DNA from: Micromonospora sp. WMMD1102
Lineage (GTDB): Bacteria; Actinomycetota; Actinomycetes; Mycobacteriales; Micromonosporaceae
DNA: 64,000 nt
Assembly (NCBI RefSeq): GCF_029626265.1
Contig: NZ_JARUBN010000001.1
Coordinates: 1,674,001-1,738,000, forward strand
Reading direction: 5' to 3'
The first letter of the stretch is position 1, and each line of letters opens with the position of its first letter. Below are positions 18,347 to 27,278 of the stretch, in pieces. Below the pieces are notes generated by a model, which saw nothing but the letters and a program-made list of their open reading frames with translations, was not told the origin of the DNA and searched no databases. The position numbers were made by a program, and so were the translations under genes.

Positions 18347-19867
18347 ATGAGTCATCGACCCGGGGCCACGACCCGTCGACGCGCCGCGTTGCTGCTGGCG
18401 CTGGCGGCGATCTGCCTCTCCGTGCTGGTGGACGGCCGAGCGGCAGGCGCCCAGCTGCCGGTGGCGGCCCGAGCCGGGACCGGCACCAGCCTGACCGCCA
18501 CGTTGCTGCCCAGTCCCGAGCGGGCCGACCGGTCCCGGCTGGCCGTGGACTGGGCGGGCGACGCAGGCGTACACCTGCGGGTCAGCCTGACCACGGCGGG
18601 GCGCACGTCCCGGTTGCTGGTCGCCGACCAGCCCCTCTCCGCCGGGGCGAACCTGCTCGGTCTGGCGCTCCCGGCGAACGCGGCGGGGACGTTGCGGATG
18701 GAGGTACGCGGCAGTTCCGGACCACCTCTGCGCATCCTGACCGAGGACCTTGCCGCGCTGCGCGCCGAGTCCGCCTTCGCCTGGCGGTCGGGCGTCTCCG
18801 CCGCGCTCCCGGGACTGATGGTGGGCGGCTCCTTCGACCAGGCCGGCGCCGTGCCGGCCAACGACGTTGCCCGGTGGGACGGCAGCGCCTGGTCGGCGTT
18901 CACCGGCCCGGGCGGCAACGGGACCGACAGTCAGGTCAGTGCCATGACGGTCTTCAACGGAGACCTGATCGCGGGTGGTGCCTTCGTCTACGCGGGCGGG
19001 AAACTCGTCCGGGGCATCGCCCGCTGGGACGGCACGGACTGGCAGCCGCTGACCGGTTCCGCCGGCACCGGTGTGATGACCTACCTGCTGGACTTCGTCA
19101 GCAGCCTCCAGGTCTTCAACGGCAGCCTGATCGTCGGCGGCCAGTTCCTCAACGCCGGCGGTCTGCCGGCCAACCACATCGCACGCTGGGACGGCACCGA
19201 GTGGCACACCCTGACCGGTCCGTCCGGTACCGGGCTGAACAGCGCCGCCGTCTGGGACCTGACCGTCCACAACGGCGCCCTGATCGCCGGCGGCGGCTTC
19301 ACCGAGGCGGGCGGGGTGCCGGCCAGCCGGATCGCCCGGTGGGACGGCAGCGCCTGGTCGGCGCTGGCCGGTGGCATCAACCCCGGTGAACTCAACGGCT
19401 CGGTCGCGTCGCTGGAGAACTACAACGGCAACCTGGTCGCGGCGGGCTCCTTCGACACCGCGGACGGTGTGCAGGTGAACAACATCGCCAGGTGGAACGG
19501 CAACGCCTGGTCGGCACTGACCGGGCCGTCCGGCACCGGCCTGTCCAACTCGGTCCGGGACATGGCCGTCTACCAGGGAACGCTGGTGGTCGGCGGGGAG
19601 TTCACCCACGCCGGCTCGCTCGCGGTGAACCACGTCGCGCGGTGGGACGGCAGCGCCTGGTCGGCGTTCACCACCGCACCCGGTACGACCCTGAACAGCA
19701 CCGTCTACGCGGTCACCGTGCACTACGGCGAGCTGATCGTCGGTGGCGGGTTCACCCAGGCGCTCGGCTCGCCGACCGACTACCTCGCCCGGTGGACCGG
19801 CACCGGTTGGGCGAGCCTTCCGGGTGGCGGCCCGAACGGTTGGGTGGCCGAGCTGTTCAGCCTCTAG
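18347..19867 (+). CDS. Secreted seven-repeat beta-propeller protein
   Basis: The product has 506 residues. ATG 18347 follows GGAGGG by 9 nt. A signal peptide (RRRAALLLALAAICLSVLVDGRAAGA) leads to a ~110-residue beta-rich domain, then seven successive repeats of about 50 residues from residue ~155: LIVGGxFxxAGG...NxIARWDGxxWxxLTGPSGTG...VYNG. Seven equal repeats ending at the C-terminus suggest a complete seven-bladed propeller made almost entirely of this motif. Similar WDG-repeat proteins are extracellular and mostly uncharacterised; a binding role is inference. Neighbouring secreted genes support an extracellular role. Confidence 0.75.
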   Translation: MSHRPGATTRRRAALLLALAAICLSVLVDGRAAGAQLPVAARAGTGTSLTATLLPSPERADRSRLAVDWAGDAGVHLRVSLTTAGRTSRLLVADQPLSAGANLLGLALPANAAGTLRMEVRGSSGPPLRILTEDLAALRAESAFAWRSGVSAALPGLMVGGSFDQAGAVPANDVARWDGSAWSAFTGPGGNGTDSQVSAMTVFNGDLIAGGAFVYAGGKLVRGIARWDGTDWQPLTGSAGTGVMTYLLDFVSSLQVFNGSLIVGGQFLNAGGLPANHIARWDGTEWHTLTGPSGTGLNSAAVWDLTVHNGALIAGGGFTEAGGVPASRIARWDGSAWSALAGGINPGELNGSVASLENYNGNLVAAGSFDTADGVQVNNIARWNGNAWSALTGPSGTGLSNSVRDMAVYQGTLVVGGEFTHAGSLAVNHVARWDGSAWSAFTTAPGTTLNSTVYAVTVHYGELIVGGGFTQALGSPTDYLARWTGTGWASLPGGGPNGWVAELFSL

Positions 19868-20043
19868 GGGCGGCTTCGCGGCAGGTCAGCCCTGCAGCCG
19901 CGGATGCCGTGCGGGACCTCGGACGACCGGGTGGGTGCGGTACGACGCCCCCGCCCGGTCATCCCGGCTGGTCGCTTGGTCACGCCGGCTGGTCGCCCGG
20001 TCACGCCGGCTGGTCGCCGGTCGACTGCCGCTCGGGTCAACGG
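19868..20043. repeat. Imperfect 18-19 bp repeats between convergent genes
   Basis: Around 19960-20030, TCAC/TCCCGCCGGCTGGTCGCYYGG-like units occur three times in a row. They lie between the stops of the propeller gene and the minus-strand gene at 20044. No terminator stem is obvious. Confidence 0.6.
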
Positions 20044-20631
20044 TCAGAGCCCTGCCGCCTCGTCGTACCGGCGGCGCAGGCTGGCCATCTCGTCCTCGTC
20101 CAGCGACTCCTTGAGCGCCAGCTCCTCGTACTTGTCCGGGAACATCTCCCGCAGCCGGTCGACGAACCGTACGTTCTCGGTCGCCTCGACCACCTGGATG
20201 CCCGGCGGCTCGGTGTTCATGTCCACGATCACCGGTCCGGCGAGCTTGACCGCCCAGTCCCACGGGCGCTTCTGCTCGGCGACGCCGCAGAGGTGGAAGC
20301 CGTAGACCGTCTTCACCTCGGCCAGCGTGCTGACCTCGCCCGGCTCGAAGCCGTAGACGCGGACGCCGCAGATGATCGCCGGCTTCTTGCCGTCCTTCTC
20401 GGCGGTCGCCTGCTGCACGTTGTGGCCGGCGTGCTGGTGCTGCCCCGGGTCGGCCGACTCCAGGGTGGTACGCAGCCGGGTCATGATCTGCCCGCGGAGA
20501 TCCGCCGGCTTGGCGTCGGAACCGGCCGTGTTCACCAGTACGACCGTGCCGGCCGACACCGCCAGCAGGATGACCGCCACCCACACGAAGCGGTTGCGGT
20601 ACCACCCCGCCAAAACGTTCCGGGTACTCAT
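20044..20631 (-). CDS. Single-pass membrane-anchored extracytoplasmic protein of unknown function
   Basis: A 195-residue product. A short basic N-terminus (STRNVLAGWYRNR) precedes one TM segment (FVWVAVILLAVSAGTVVLV, residues about 15-33) and an extracytoplasmic domain with two cysteines (IICGVRVYGF and GFHLCGVAEQ) and a charged helical C-terminus (DRLREMFPDKYEELALKES). No family was recognised. It carries upstream the same 42-bp element as the LPMO gene, which suggests shared control. ATG 20631 is the only start directly before the TM segment; the Shine-Dalgarno is weak (GAGAGAAG). Confidence 0.7.
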   Translation of the reverse strand: MSTRNVLAGWYRNRFVWVAVILLAVSAGTVVLVNTAGSDAKPADLRGQIMTRLRTTLESADPGQHQHAGHNVQQATAEKDGKKPAIICGVRVYGFEPGEVSTLAEVKTVYGFHLCGVAEQKRPWDWAVKLAGPVIVDMNTEPPGIQVVEATENVRFVDRLREMFPDKYEELALKESLDEDEMASLRRRYDEAAGL

Positions 20632-20831
20632 GATCGTGTCTTCTCTCGTCGCCGGGTTGCTGCTGCGTTGGCATATCTCGTCGGACGCGCCGACCCGGGC
20701 TGGGCGGGAGCGTTGCCGTCGTCGGTTGGAATCTGGCCCGGCGAACGCAGCGCGGATCCGGCGTCGTGACTGCGTCGTGCTGGCGGCGCGCTGCCGGCGC
20801 TGCGGTGCTCCCGTGCTGGCCGTTCCCAGTG

Positions 20832-20873
20832 CGGTTGCCCCCGCACTGCGGCGATATGAACCATTCCAGCACG
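20832..20873 (-). promoter_or_regulatory. Conserved 42-bp upstream element, copy 2
   Basis: 39/42 identical to 17287-17328. It lies 200 nt upstream of the start codon of the membrane-anchored protein gene (20631), in the same orientation as copy 1 relative to its gene. The three differences are one transition and a GG/CC dinucleotide swap. Confidence 0.65.
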
Positions 20874-21320
20874 GGCCGGCCCGCCCCGGCAACATCGACG
20901 ATCCTCAGCGGCGCCCCGGACCTCGTCGGGCGCGTCCGGCCGCACCGCCGGGACCCGGTGGCGCGGCTGCCTCGCCGGCAACCGGTCGGGCTCCGCTGGT
21001 CGGGAAGTGACCACGGGCCTTCGCGACACGTACCGCCACCGGTGGGTGACGGGTAGCGGTGAGCGGGTGTCGGGTCGGGGACAGCAGGTTTTTTCGCCGT
21101 TCCGGCCAGGCGTCCTGCCCGGTACCCGGTGCCCGGCCGGCAACTCCGTTTCCGGGCCGGTTCTTCCGGCTCTCGGTGGAGTTGTTCCGTCGGACGATGT
21201 CGCAGCTTGCGACCTTCTTCCACCCTCCGATCCAATTTTTCCGCCGTGGTGCGAGTCGCGCCTCCGGTGCACAGAACAATGCGTCGGTAAATCGGAACAA
21301 GCACGGACTTCTGGCACGTC

Positions 21321-21349
21321 TTGACGAATCCTCCTCACTTGCACATGAT
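21321..21349 (+). promoter_or_regulatory. Possible sigma-70 promoter for the small membrane protein gene
   Basis: TTGACG and CATGAT are separated by 17 nt in a lower-GC tract, about 130 nt upstream of ATG 21480. Prediction by eye only. Confidence 0.35.
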
Positions 21350-21479
21350 CCCTGAATCGAGGAGATCAGTGGGCGGCCCAATGGTGTCCGGTAAACGCTG
21401 CTCTCGACGTGACCATCGAAAACCCCGGGCGGCGTGCGCCATCGTGTGTCGCTGTCCGGCGTAGGCAAGGAGGCCGACA

Positions 21480-21800
21480 ATGGCTGGGAAGAAGAGAGAT
21501 CCGGATACCGGCTCCGGTGTGGAATCGTCGGAGCGGGGGCGGGGCGCTGCCGGCGCCGCCGTCGCCGGAATGCTGCTCGTCGCCGTACTCGCGTTGTCGA
21601 TGGTCTGCATCGTGTTGTTACTGAAAATAGGGGTGCCGTTGTGGCCTGCGGTGGTGGTCGTGGTCGTCCTCTGTCTGCTGGCTGTCGTGGTGGTTCGCCG
21701 GGTGACGGTGCCAGCGTCGGGTGCGGGGCGCGACGGCTGGGCGGGTCGGCTGCTGAAGCTGCTGGTGCTGCTCGGAGCGGGCCCGGGATCGGCGGGTTGA
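21480..21800 (+). CDS. Small two-TM membrane protein, hypothetical
   Basis: A 106-residue protein with a hydrophilic N-terminus (KKRDPDTGSGVESSERGRG), two TM segments (about residues 25-48 and 52-72, the second Val-rich) and a short basic tail. AAGGAGG stands 6-7 nt before the ATG, which strongly supports translation. No family was recognised. It is a single-gene unit: a promoter-like pair lies upstream and a hairpin terminator at 21882-21911 downstream. Confidence 0.65.
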   Translation: MAGKKRDPDTGSGVESSERGRGAAGAAVAGMLLVAVLALSMVCIVLLLKIGVPLWPAVVVVVVLCLLAVVVVRRVTVPASGAGRDGWAGRLLKLLVLLGAGPGSAG

Positions 21801-22340
21801 GCTGCGACTTCACGGCTCGATCCGACTGGGCCGGCGAAGCTGCGGCGCGGCCCGGTCACCGGTCCCGAGGACGGGTTGAATGGGGGCCTTCCGCTGCAAC
21901 GGAAGACCCCCGCCCGATTCCGCTGGACCCATGACGAAGGCCGAACCGGGAACCTGTGACCGGCTGACCACGTTTCGTGGAGACCTTACAGTACGTAGCC
22001 GAATGGCGACAGGGCCTCCGGGATGGTTTTGCGAATGCACGTGCACGGGAACAAGTGAAGCATTTTCGGATTGATCGACAACTTCTTGACGGTGCGAATG
22101 TTGTCACGACACATAGGGAGTGACCGATTTACCGCCGGATCGCGGCCGAGGTTTTGCTTTTTCCGGACTAGCCTCGGCTGCCCACTGATGGGATGATCCG
22201 AATTGTCGTTCGAGATCATCCGGGATCGGCTGCAACCGTCCCGGACGGGGAATGATCTCCAACGATGGTCTGAACCGCTGGACCCGGCGGGTGACGCAGC
22301 ACGTCGGTCATGCGTTACCCGCCCCTCGAAAGGCCTGAGC
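21801..22340. other. Intergenic region upstream of the HTH-TM sensor gene
   Basis: It contains a terminator hairpin (21882-21911), then a lower-GC tract (22030-22200) with TTGACG (22086-22091) followed 17 nt later by ACACAT, a possible promoter for the sensor gene. The sensor frame is open back to a TTG at 22203, but only GTG 22341 has a ribosome-binding site. Confidence 0.55.
21882..21911 (+). terminator. Hairpin terminator after the small membrane protein gene
   Basis: A 12-bp stem with one mismatch (21882-21893 with 21900-21911) and 6-nt loop lies 81 nt after the stop at 21800. Confidence 0.65.
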
Positions 22341-24404
22341 GTGCACGACAACGACTGGCACCGTCGCCAGCAGCCGACCGACCACGGTTCCGATCCCCGA
22401 CCGCGCGGGCTCGCCCGTCCACCCGGCCAGCCCGGTCCGTCGGGCCGGTCCGATCCACCCGGCCAGCCCGGTCCGTCGGGCCGGTTCGGTCCGTCGGGCC
22501 AGCCCCGCCCGGCCGGGCACCCTGCCCCGGCCAGCCTGCCGGCCAGCGGGGCGGGCGGCATTCGCCGACCGCGTACCGACGGGACCAGGACCGGACGGCC
22601 CGGCAATCCGGTACTCGGGTTCGGGCCGGTGGCCGAGCTGGCGCGGTTGCTCCGCAAGGTGCACGAGGACGCCGGCGAGCCGCCGCTGGATCAGATGAGA
22701 ATCGGCCGCAGCAGCAGTACCCCCACGTTGTCTCGGGCCTGGAGCGGTCAGGTGCTGCCGACCCGGGAGTGTGTGGAGGCGTTCCTGCGCGGTTGTCGGA
22801 TCACGGGCGGCGACATCCACGACCGGGTGCTTCGGGGGTGGGCGGAGACGTCCGAGGCGGTCAAGGCGTTCCGGCCGGAGCTGGCCGGCTGCGAGACCGG
22901 TGCCGCCCTCGTCGACGCGGTGCTCACACTCGCCCGGAGTCAGGTGCTCACCTCTGCCGACCGGCGGCTGCACACCGCCGAGCTGGCCCGGCGGCTGGCC
23001 GAGGCGGCCGGCAGCGTCGTCGGTGAGACCAGGAAGGACCGGCGGAAGTGGACCGTCGAGGCGATCGGCGAGGCGGAGATCGTCGCGGAGTTCGTCGACC
23101 GGACCCGCCCGCCGACCGAGCGGGTACTGGATCACGTGATCTTCGCCTGCGGCGGGATCGACGCGGACGTCCGGCATTGGCGCAAGCATCTCGGCCGGGT
23201 ACGCGAACTGGAACGCGAGCGGCACGTACTGGCGACCCTCGGGTCGCCGCCGCACCCGTGCGGAGGGTCCGGCCCAGCGCAGCGACCCCCGTTGCCGTCC
23301 CCGGCGACAGTGGTGCCCACGACAACGGCTTCCGTAACGACACCGGTGGCGGCAGCGCCGACGACGGCGGTGCCCGTAGCGACGGCGGCGCTGCCCGTAA
23401 CGACGGCGGCGCTGCCCGTAACGACGGCGGCGTCCGCAGCGACGGTGGCGTCCGCAGCAATGGCGGCGGGTGCGACGGCAGCGGCGTGGCCGCCCGGGAC
23501 GGTGCGGCCGTCACGGGTCCGACCGAGGTGGGTAGGCAGCGGCTGGACCCGGCGCAGGGTGCTGACCGCCACCGTGGCGGGGGCCGCCGGGCTGGTGGTG
23601 CTGGGTGGCGGGGGAGTGCTGCTGGCCACCCGGCCCGACGGTACGACTCCGGGCATCGGCCGCGCACCGTCCAGTCCACCGGTCCAACCCGGGGTACCCG
23701 TGCCCCCGGCCGCACCGGCGACCGCGCAGGACTGGCTCGGCTACCTCGCCGAGCTGGTCCGGCAGGGCACCGACGACCCGCCGGTCGGGCGGTACGCGTA
23801 CACCAGGATCCGGCTCTGGTCCCGGGAGACCACGCCGGCCGGACGGAACGAGGCCGCCACCGTCGAGGAGGAGCGGCTCTGGTGGGCCGGGGACCTGTCC
23901 GGGCTACGGGTCGTGGTCCGTACCGACGGGGGCGTCGAGCGACGCACCTCGCACCCGTTCCCACCCGGTGAGCTGCCGATCGTCGTCCCGTCCCCCTCGA
24001 CGGACCCGGCGGTCCTGGCCGGACAGCTCGACGAGGTCCAGCCGCCGCAGGTCGGGCCGGTGGGTCGGCTGCGGGCCGTGGCCGACCTCAACATGTTCCA
24101 TCCGCTCGACCGTGCGCAGCGGGCCGCCGCGCTGACCGTGCTCGCCGGAACGGCCGGCCTGACCTACCGGGGCACGGTGCAGGACCGGGCGGGACGCGGC
24201 GGCATCGCGATCAGCGCCGACATCGCCGAGAGCGGCCCGTCCGGCGAGCGGGTCACCCTGGTGTTCAGTACGTTGACCGGTGAACTGCTCAGCCAGGAGA
24301 CGAGCAGGCTGCCCGGCCCCGAGGGCCCCGACCCGACCGACGGCGCCACGAGCGGCTACGTGCTCTTCCTCGAACGGACGCGTACCGACCGCCTCGGGGG
24401 TTGA
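22341..24404 (+). CDS. HTH-TM-extracellular one-protein sensor/regulator
   Basis: The 687-residue product starts with a Gly/Pro-rich low-complexity tail with repeats of PGQPGPSGR. A DNA-binding-like helical domain follows (FGPVAELARLLRKVHEDAG...STPTLSRAWSGQVLPTRECVEAFLRGC, about residues 100-170), of the XRE-like type common in large actinobacterial regulators. A coiled helical region reaches about residue 300, then an Ala/Thr/Val linker built of PVTTAAL repeats, one TM segment (VLTATVAGAAGLVVLGGGGVLL) and a ~220-residue extracytoplasmic domain resembling CU044_5270-type domains. GTG 22341 follows GAAAGG by about 7 nt. The architecture suggests membrane-bound transcriptional control; the ligand is unknown. 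Confidence 0.75.
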   Translation: MHDNDWHRRQQPTDHGSDPRPRGLARPPGQPGPSGRSDPPGQPGPSGRFGPSGQPRPAGHPAPASLPASGAGGIRRPRTDGTRTGRPGNPVLGFGPVAELARLLRKVHEDAGEPPLDQMRIGRSSSTPTLSRAWSGQVLPTRECVEAFLRGCRITGGDIHDRVLRGWAETSEAVKAFRPELAGCETGAALVDAVLTLARSQVLTSADRRLHTAELARRLAEAAGSVVGETRKDRRKWTVEAIGEAEIVAEFVDRTRPPTERVLDHVIFACGGIDADVRHWRKHLGRVRELERERHVLATLGSPPHPCGGSGPAQRPPLPSPATVVPTTTASVTTPVAAAPTTAVPVATAALPVTTAALPVTTAASAATVASAAMAAGATAAAWPPGTVRPSRVRPRWVGSGWTRRRVLTATVAGAAGLVVLGGGGVLLATRPDGTTPGIGRAPSSPPVQPGVPVPPAAPATAQDWLGYLAELVRQGTDDPPVGRYAYTRIRLWSRETTPAGRNEAATVEEERLWWAGDLSGLRVVVRTDGGVERRTSHPFPPGELPIVVPSPSTDPAVLAGQLDEVQPPQVGPVGRLRAVADLNMFHPLDRAQRAAALTVLAGTAGLTYRGTVQDRAGRGGIAISADIAESGPSGERVTLVFSTLTGELLSQETSRLPGPEGPDPTDGATSGYVLFLERTRTDRLGG

Positions 24405-24792
24405 GCCGAGGGCGCCGATTTCACCGCACGCACCGCTGTCACTTTTACGTCACCGGGCACCCGGGCACTGTGGCGCACCGCTGATTCACGGCATATTCGC
24501 GTACCCGATCGACCGCGATATCGCCGCGAACAGCCCTGACCTGGCGGCGGACCTTGCCCGAGGGCGGGCAGTCTAGAAGGCCCGTGCCACGTTCCGATTT
24601 CCGACAGCTATTCACTCACGTCATTCGACTGTGTCGAGTGGCGATCACGGACCCCGCGTTCCTACTCTGGGAGCAGCGGTGACAGCGGAGAGTGTTGATA
24701 CGGCTACCTAGTCGTCCGGCGTCGTCGAGGCCCTCCGGGTGACCGCGGCACCGGTGTTGCCCTGTCATGCAATCACCCCCGTGAGGTCGTCC
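24405..24792. other. Intergenic region upstream of the I36-type inhibitor gene
   Basis: About 390 bp with a lower-GC centre (24480-24700). A phrase GTGTCGAGTGGCGATCACGG and several short TA-rich hexamers occur, but no promoter stands out. No gene was seen. Confidence 0.45.
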
Positions 24793-25302
24793 ATGACAAC
24801 AATTGTCAGACGTTGCTCAGCCGTCCTGCTCACACTCGTCGGCACCGCAGCCGTCGCATTTTCCGTTCCGCCGGCCGTGGGCGCACCGGCCCGGTCGGCC
24901 GATCTCCCGAAACCGGTCTCCGAATATCTCGCCGCGCACCCCGGTGGCGTGCTGCTCGACGACAACGAGATCAGTTACGCCGGGGGACGGTTCGTCGTCG
25001 CCCTGACCCGGCCCGCCCATACCCGGGCCGCCGTCGCCGACTGCCCGCAGGGCTGGTTCTGCTTCTACGACCGCACCAGCTACGGCTATCCCCGGGGCAG
25101 GCTCTCCGACTGCGGCCGGCAGGACCTGGCCGCATGGGGTTGGCGGTACCGGGTCGAATCCGCGCACTACAACCTCTCCAGCGGGTCGGTGGCGTTCCTC
25201 TACAGCGGCAGTCGACTCTTCTCGGTCGGCGCCGCCGCACGGGCCCTCGGCGACGTCGCGCCGTACCGGAACTGGGCCACCCACGTGCACCGGTACTGCT
25301 GA
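24793..25302 (+). CDS. Secreted peptidase-inhibitor family I36-like protein
   Basis: A 169-residue protein. A signal peptide (TTIVRRCSAVLLTLVGTAAVAFSVPPAVGA) precedes a beta-rich domain with CPQGWFCFYDRTSYGYPRGRLSDCG and ending NWATHVHRYC, the Cys-spaced crystallin-like pattern of family I36 (Streptomyces metalloproteinase inhibitor SMPI). Four cysteines in the domain could form two disulfides. It would act outside the cell, possibly against metallopeptidases. ATG 24793 has GAGG 6 nt upstream and leaves a standard signal peptide; GTG 24781 is an alternative. Confidence 0.8.
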   Translation: MTTIVRRCSAVLLTLVGTAAVAFSVPPAVGAPARSADLPKPVSEYLAAHPGGVLLDDNEISYAGGRFVVALTRPAHTRAAVADCPQGWFCFYDRTSYGYPRGRLSDCGRQDLAAWGWRYRVESAHYNLSSGSVAFLYSGSRLFSVGAAARALGDVAPYRNWATHVHRYC

Positions 25303-25549
25303 GGCGTGTTTCGTAAGCCGGGCTGGCTCGCGTCGAGGTCACGGCGTGGCGGTGATCGACAACTGGAGAGTCTCCGGTATCTGGTTCTGCGACCAAGCAG
25401 GAACTTCATACCGGAGACCTCGTGCCCAGCGTGGCGGTGACGAGGCGGCACGACCTGACCGACAGGCAGTGGGCTGCTCCGGCCCGCTGCTGCCTGCCGC
25501 ACCGGGAACGGGTCGGCCGCCGAAGCGGAAGAAACGGCAGCGGGATCGG
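25303..25549 (+). pseudogene. Relic of an IS5-type transposase (N-terminal fragment, frameshifted)
   Basis: From GTG 25422 the translation VAVTRRHDLTDRQWA matches the N-terminus of IS5-family transposases (xRRHELTDAQWA). After a frame change within about 25 nt the continuation PLLPAAPGTGRPPKRKK (the PLLP...GRPP hallmark) appears in another frame, and then the sequence stops matching. Upstream, TCTCCGGTAT and ATACCGGAGA form an inverted repeat around 25371-25418. The GAGGCGTGTTTCGTAAGCCGG stretch at 25303 may be the element's left end. Only a dead fragment remains. Confidence 0.7.
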
Positions 25550-26398
25550 TCAGTGACAGGGCGCTGGGGTGGGCGTGGGTCCGGTGTCCCCGGTCCCGAG
25601 GGCGTCGTCGTGTCCGGCATCGAGGCGGGGCCACTGGCCGACAGGGCGGCCGGTCCAGTCTGGCGTGGGTGTCCAGGCAGGCGCGCCGGCGTCGGTGCGG
25701 ACGTTGGTGCAGGCTTGGGGCCAACCGGCCGGCGAGTCCTCCCAGGACTCCTGACGCCCCCAGACGGTCAGGTCCATCATCGCGTAGTTGTAGTCCATCG
25801 CCTGCACGCCGCGTCGCGTCGTCCAGTAGGTCTCGAAGACGCGGTCGCCGTCGCGGGCATAGCTGACCAGGTGGAACAGCCCGAGCTCGCGGCCGGGGAG
25901 CAGCGCCTCGAGTGAGGGTTGGGCGGAGTACCAGGGCATGGTCCAGCCCATGAACTTCCGGTACCGCCGGCTCGCGTCGTAGGACTCCTGTGCGTCACCC
26001 GGCCCGTAGGCGGTGTTGCGACCCTGGAGGAGGACTGCGAAGGTGATGTCGCGTGAGTGCAGGCCCGACAGTTCGGCGACCTGGTTGGTGTAGTAGGTGC
26101 AGCCCTCGCACTGGTCTGCGGCCGGACGTCCGGGCCACCACATGAAGTAGTAGGCCAGCAGCTGGCGGCGTCCCTCGAACGCGTCGAGGAGCGTGGTCGA
26201 GCCTTCGGGGCCGAGCAGCTCCGAGCTGCCGTCCACTTCCACCATCGGCAGCCGACGACGGGCTGCCGCGATCGCGTCCGCCTCGCAGGTATGTGCCTTC
26301 TCCCGTCGGCGCAGCTGCTGGATCTGGGCCTCGTATGCCGCCCGGTGGGTGGTGGGCGGTAGGCCGGCGTCGTGGAGAGCCGTGGCGCGCGTGCTCAT
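25550..26398 (-). CDS. DUF899 family thioredoxin-like protein
   Basis: A 282-residue protein. The DUF899 core shows LLAYYFMWWPGRPAADQCEGCTYYTNQVAEL (Cys-x2-Cys), HSRDITFAVLLQGR, YRKFMGWTMPWYSA and DGDRVFETYWTTRRGVQAMDYNYAMMDLTVWGRQESWEDSP. DUF899 proteins have a thioredoxin fold and no settled activity. The C-terminal 40 residues are Thr/Pro-rich. Its ATG overlaps the stop of the upstream ArsR gene (ATGA), making it the last gene of a four-gene operon with MFS, SRPBCC and ArsR. It ends next to an IS5-type relic. Confidence 0.88.
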   Translation of the reverse strand: MSTRATALHDAGLPPTTHRAAYEAQIQQLRRREKAHTCEADAIAAARRRLPMVEVDGSSELLGPEGSTTLLDAFEGRRQLLAYYFMWWPGRPAADQCEGCTYYTNQVAELSGLHSRDITFAVLLQGRNTAYGPGDAQESYDASRRYRKFMGWTMPWYSAQPSLEALLPGRELGLFHLVSYARDGDRVFETYWTTRRGVQAMDYNYAMMDLTVWGRQESWEDSPAGWPQACTNVRTDAGAPAWTPTPDWTGRPVGQWPRLDAGHDDALGTGDTGPTPTPAPCH

Positions 26399-26720
26399 CA
26401 GAGGTCCTCCGCAATCGCCTTGATGTCTGCGAGACGCCGCTCCCACTCGCTGCCGATGGCGTCGAGGCGGCGTGCGGTCGCGCTCAGCTCCGCGCCGAGC
26501 ACCTGGTAGCGAATCTCGCGGCCGACCCGGACCGGTTTGACCAGCCCGACCCGCTGGAGGATCTCGAGGTGCTTGGTGATCGCCTGACGACTGACGGGCA
26601 TCCGGGTTGCCAGCGCCGAGGCGGAGGCAGGGCCCTCGCCCAGCGCGGTCAGGATGCTCCAGCGGGTTTCGTCGCCCAGCGCGGCGCACACGTGGACCAC
26701 CGTCTCCGAGGTCACCGTCA

Positions 26721-26721
<1 letters not shown>
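26398..26721 (-). CDS. ArsR family winged-helix regulator
   Basis: A 107-residue protein that is almost only the ArsR wHTH: VHVCAALGDETRWSILTALGEGP...ATRMPVSRQAITKHLEILQRVGLV...GREIRYQVLGAEL. There are no metal-binding Cys pairs of the SmtB/ArsR type, so it resembles the ArsR regulators that accompany SRPBCC (AHSA1) genes. ATG 26721 or GTG 26724 can start it; both overlap the SRPBCC stop. It is a candidate binder of the two TGCAAyC operators in front of the operon (inference). Confidence 0.9.
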
Positions 26722-27245
<524 letters not shown>

Positions 27246-27278
27246 GTCGCGGGTTTCCCTTCTGCTCGAATTCGATTC

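Larger units (their letters stand above)
20632..21479. other. Long intergenic region between divergent genes
   Basis: About 850 bp without a convincing gene. It holds the second 42-bp element (20832-20873), GC-rich sequence to about 21100, then a lower-GC tract (21110-21440) with T-runs and a promoter-like pair TTGACG (21321-21326) / CATGAT (21344-21349) spaced 17 nt, pointing at the small gene at 21480. Short ORFs here lack ribosome-binding sites. Confidence 0.6.

Noticed and set aside
21007..21355. Short ORFs in the long intergenic region 20632-21479
   Set aside because: No ribosome-binding sites or recognisable products; the sequence looks regulatory.
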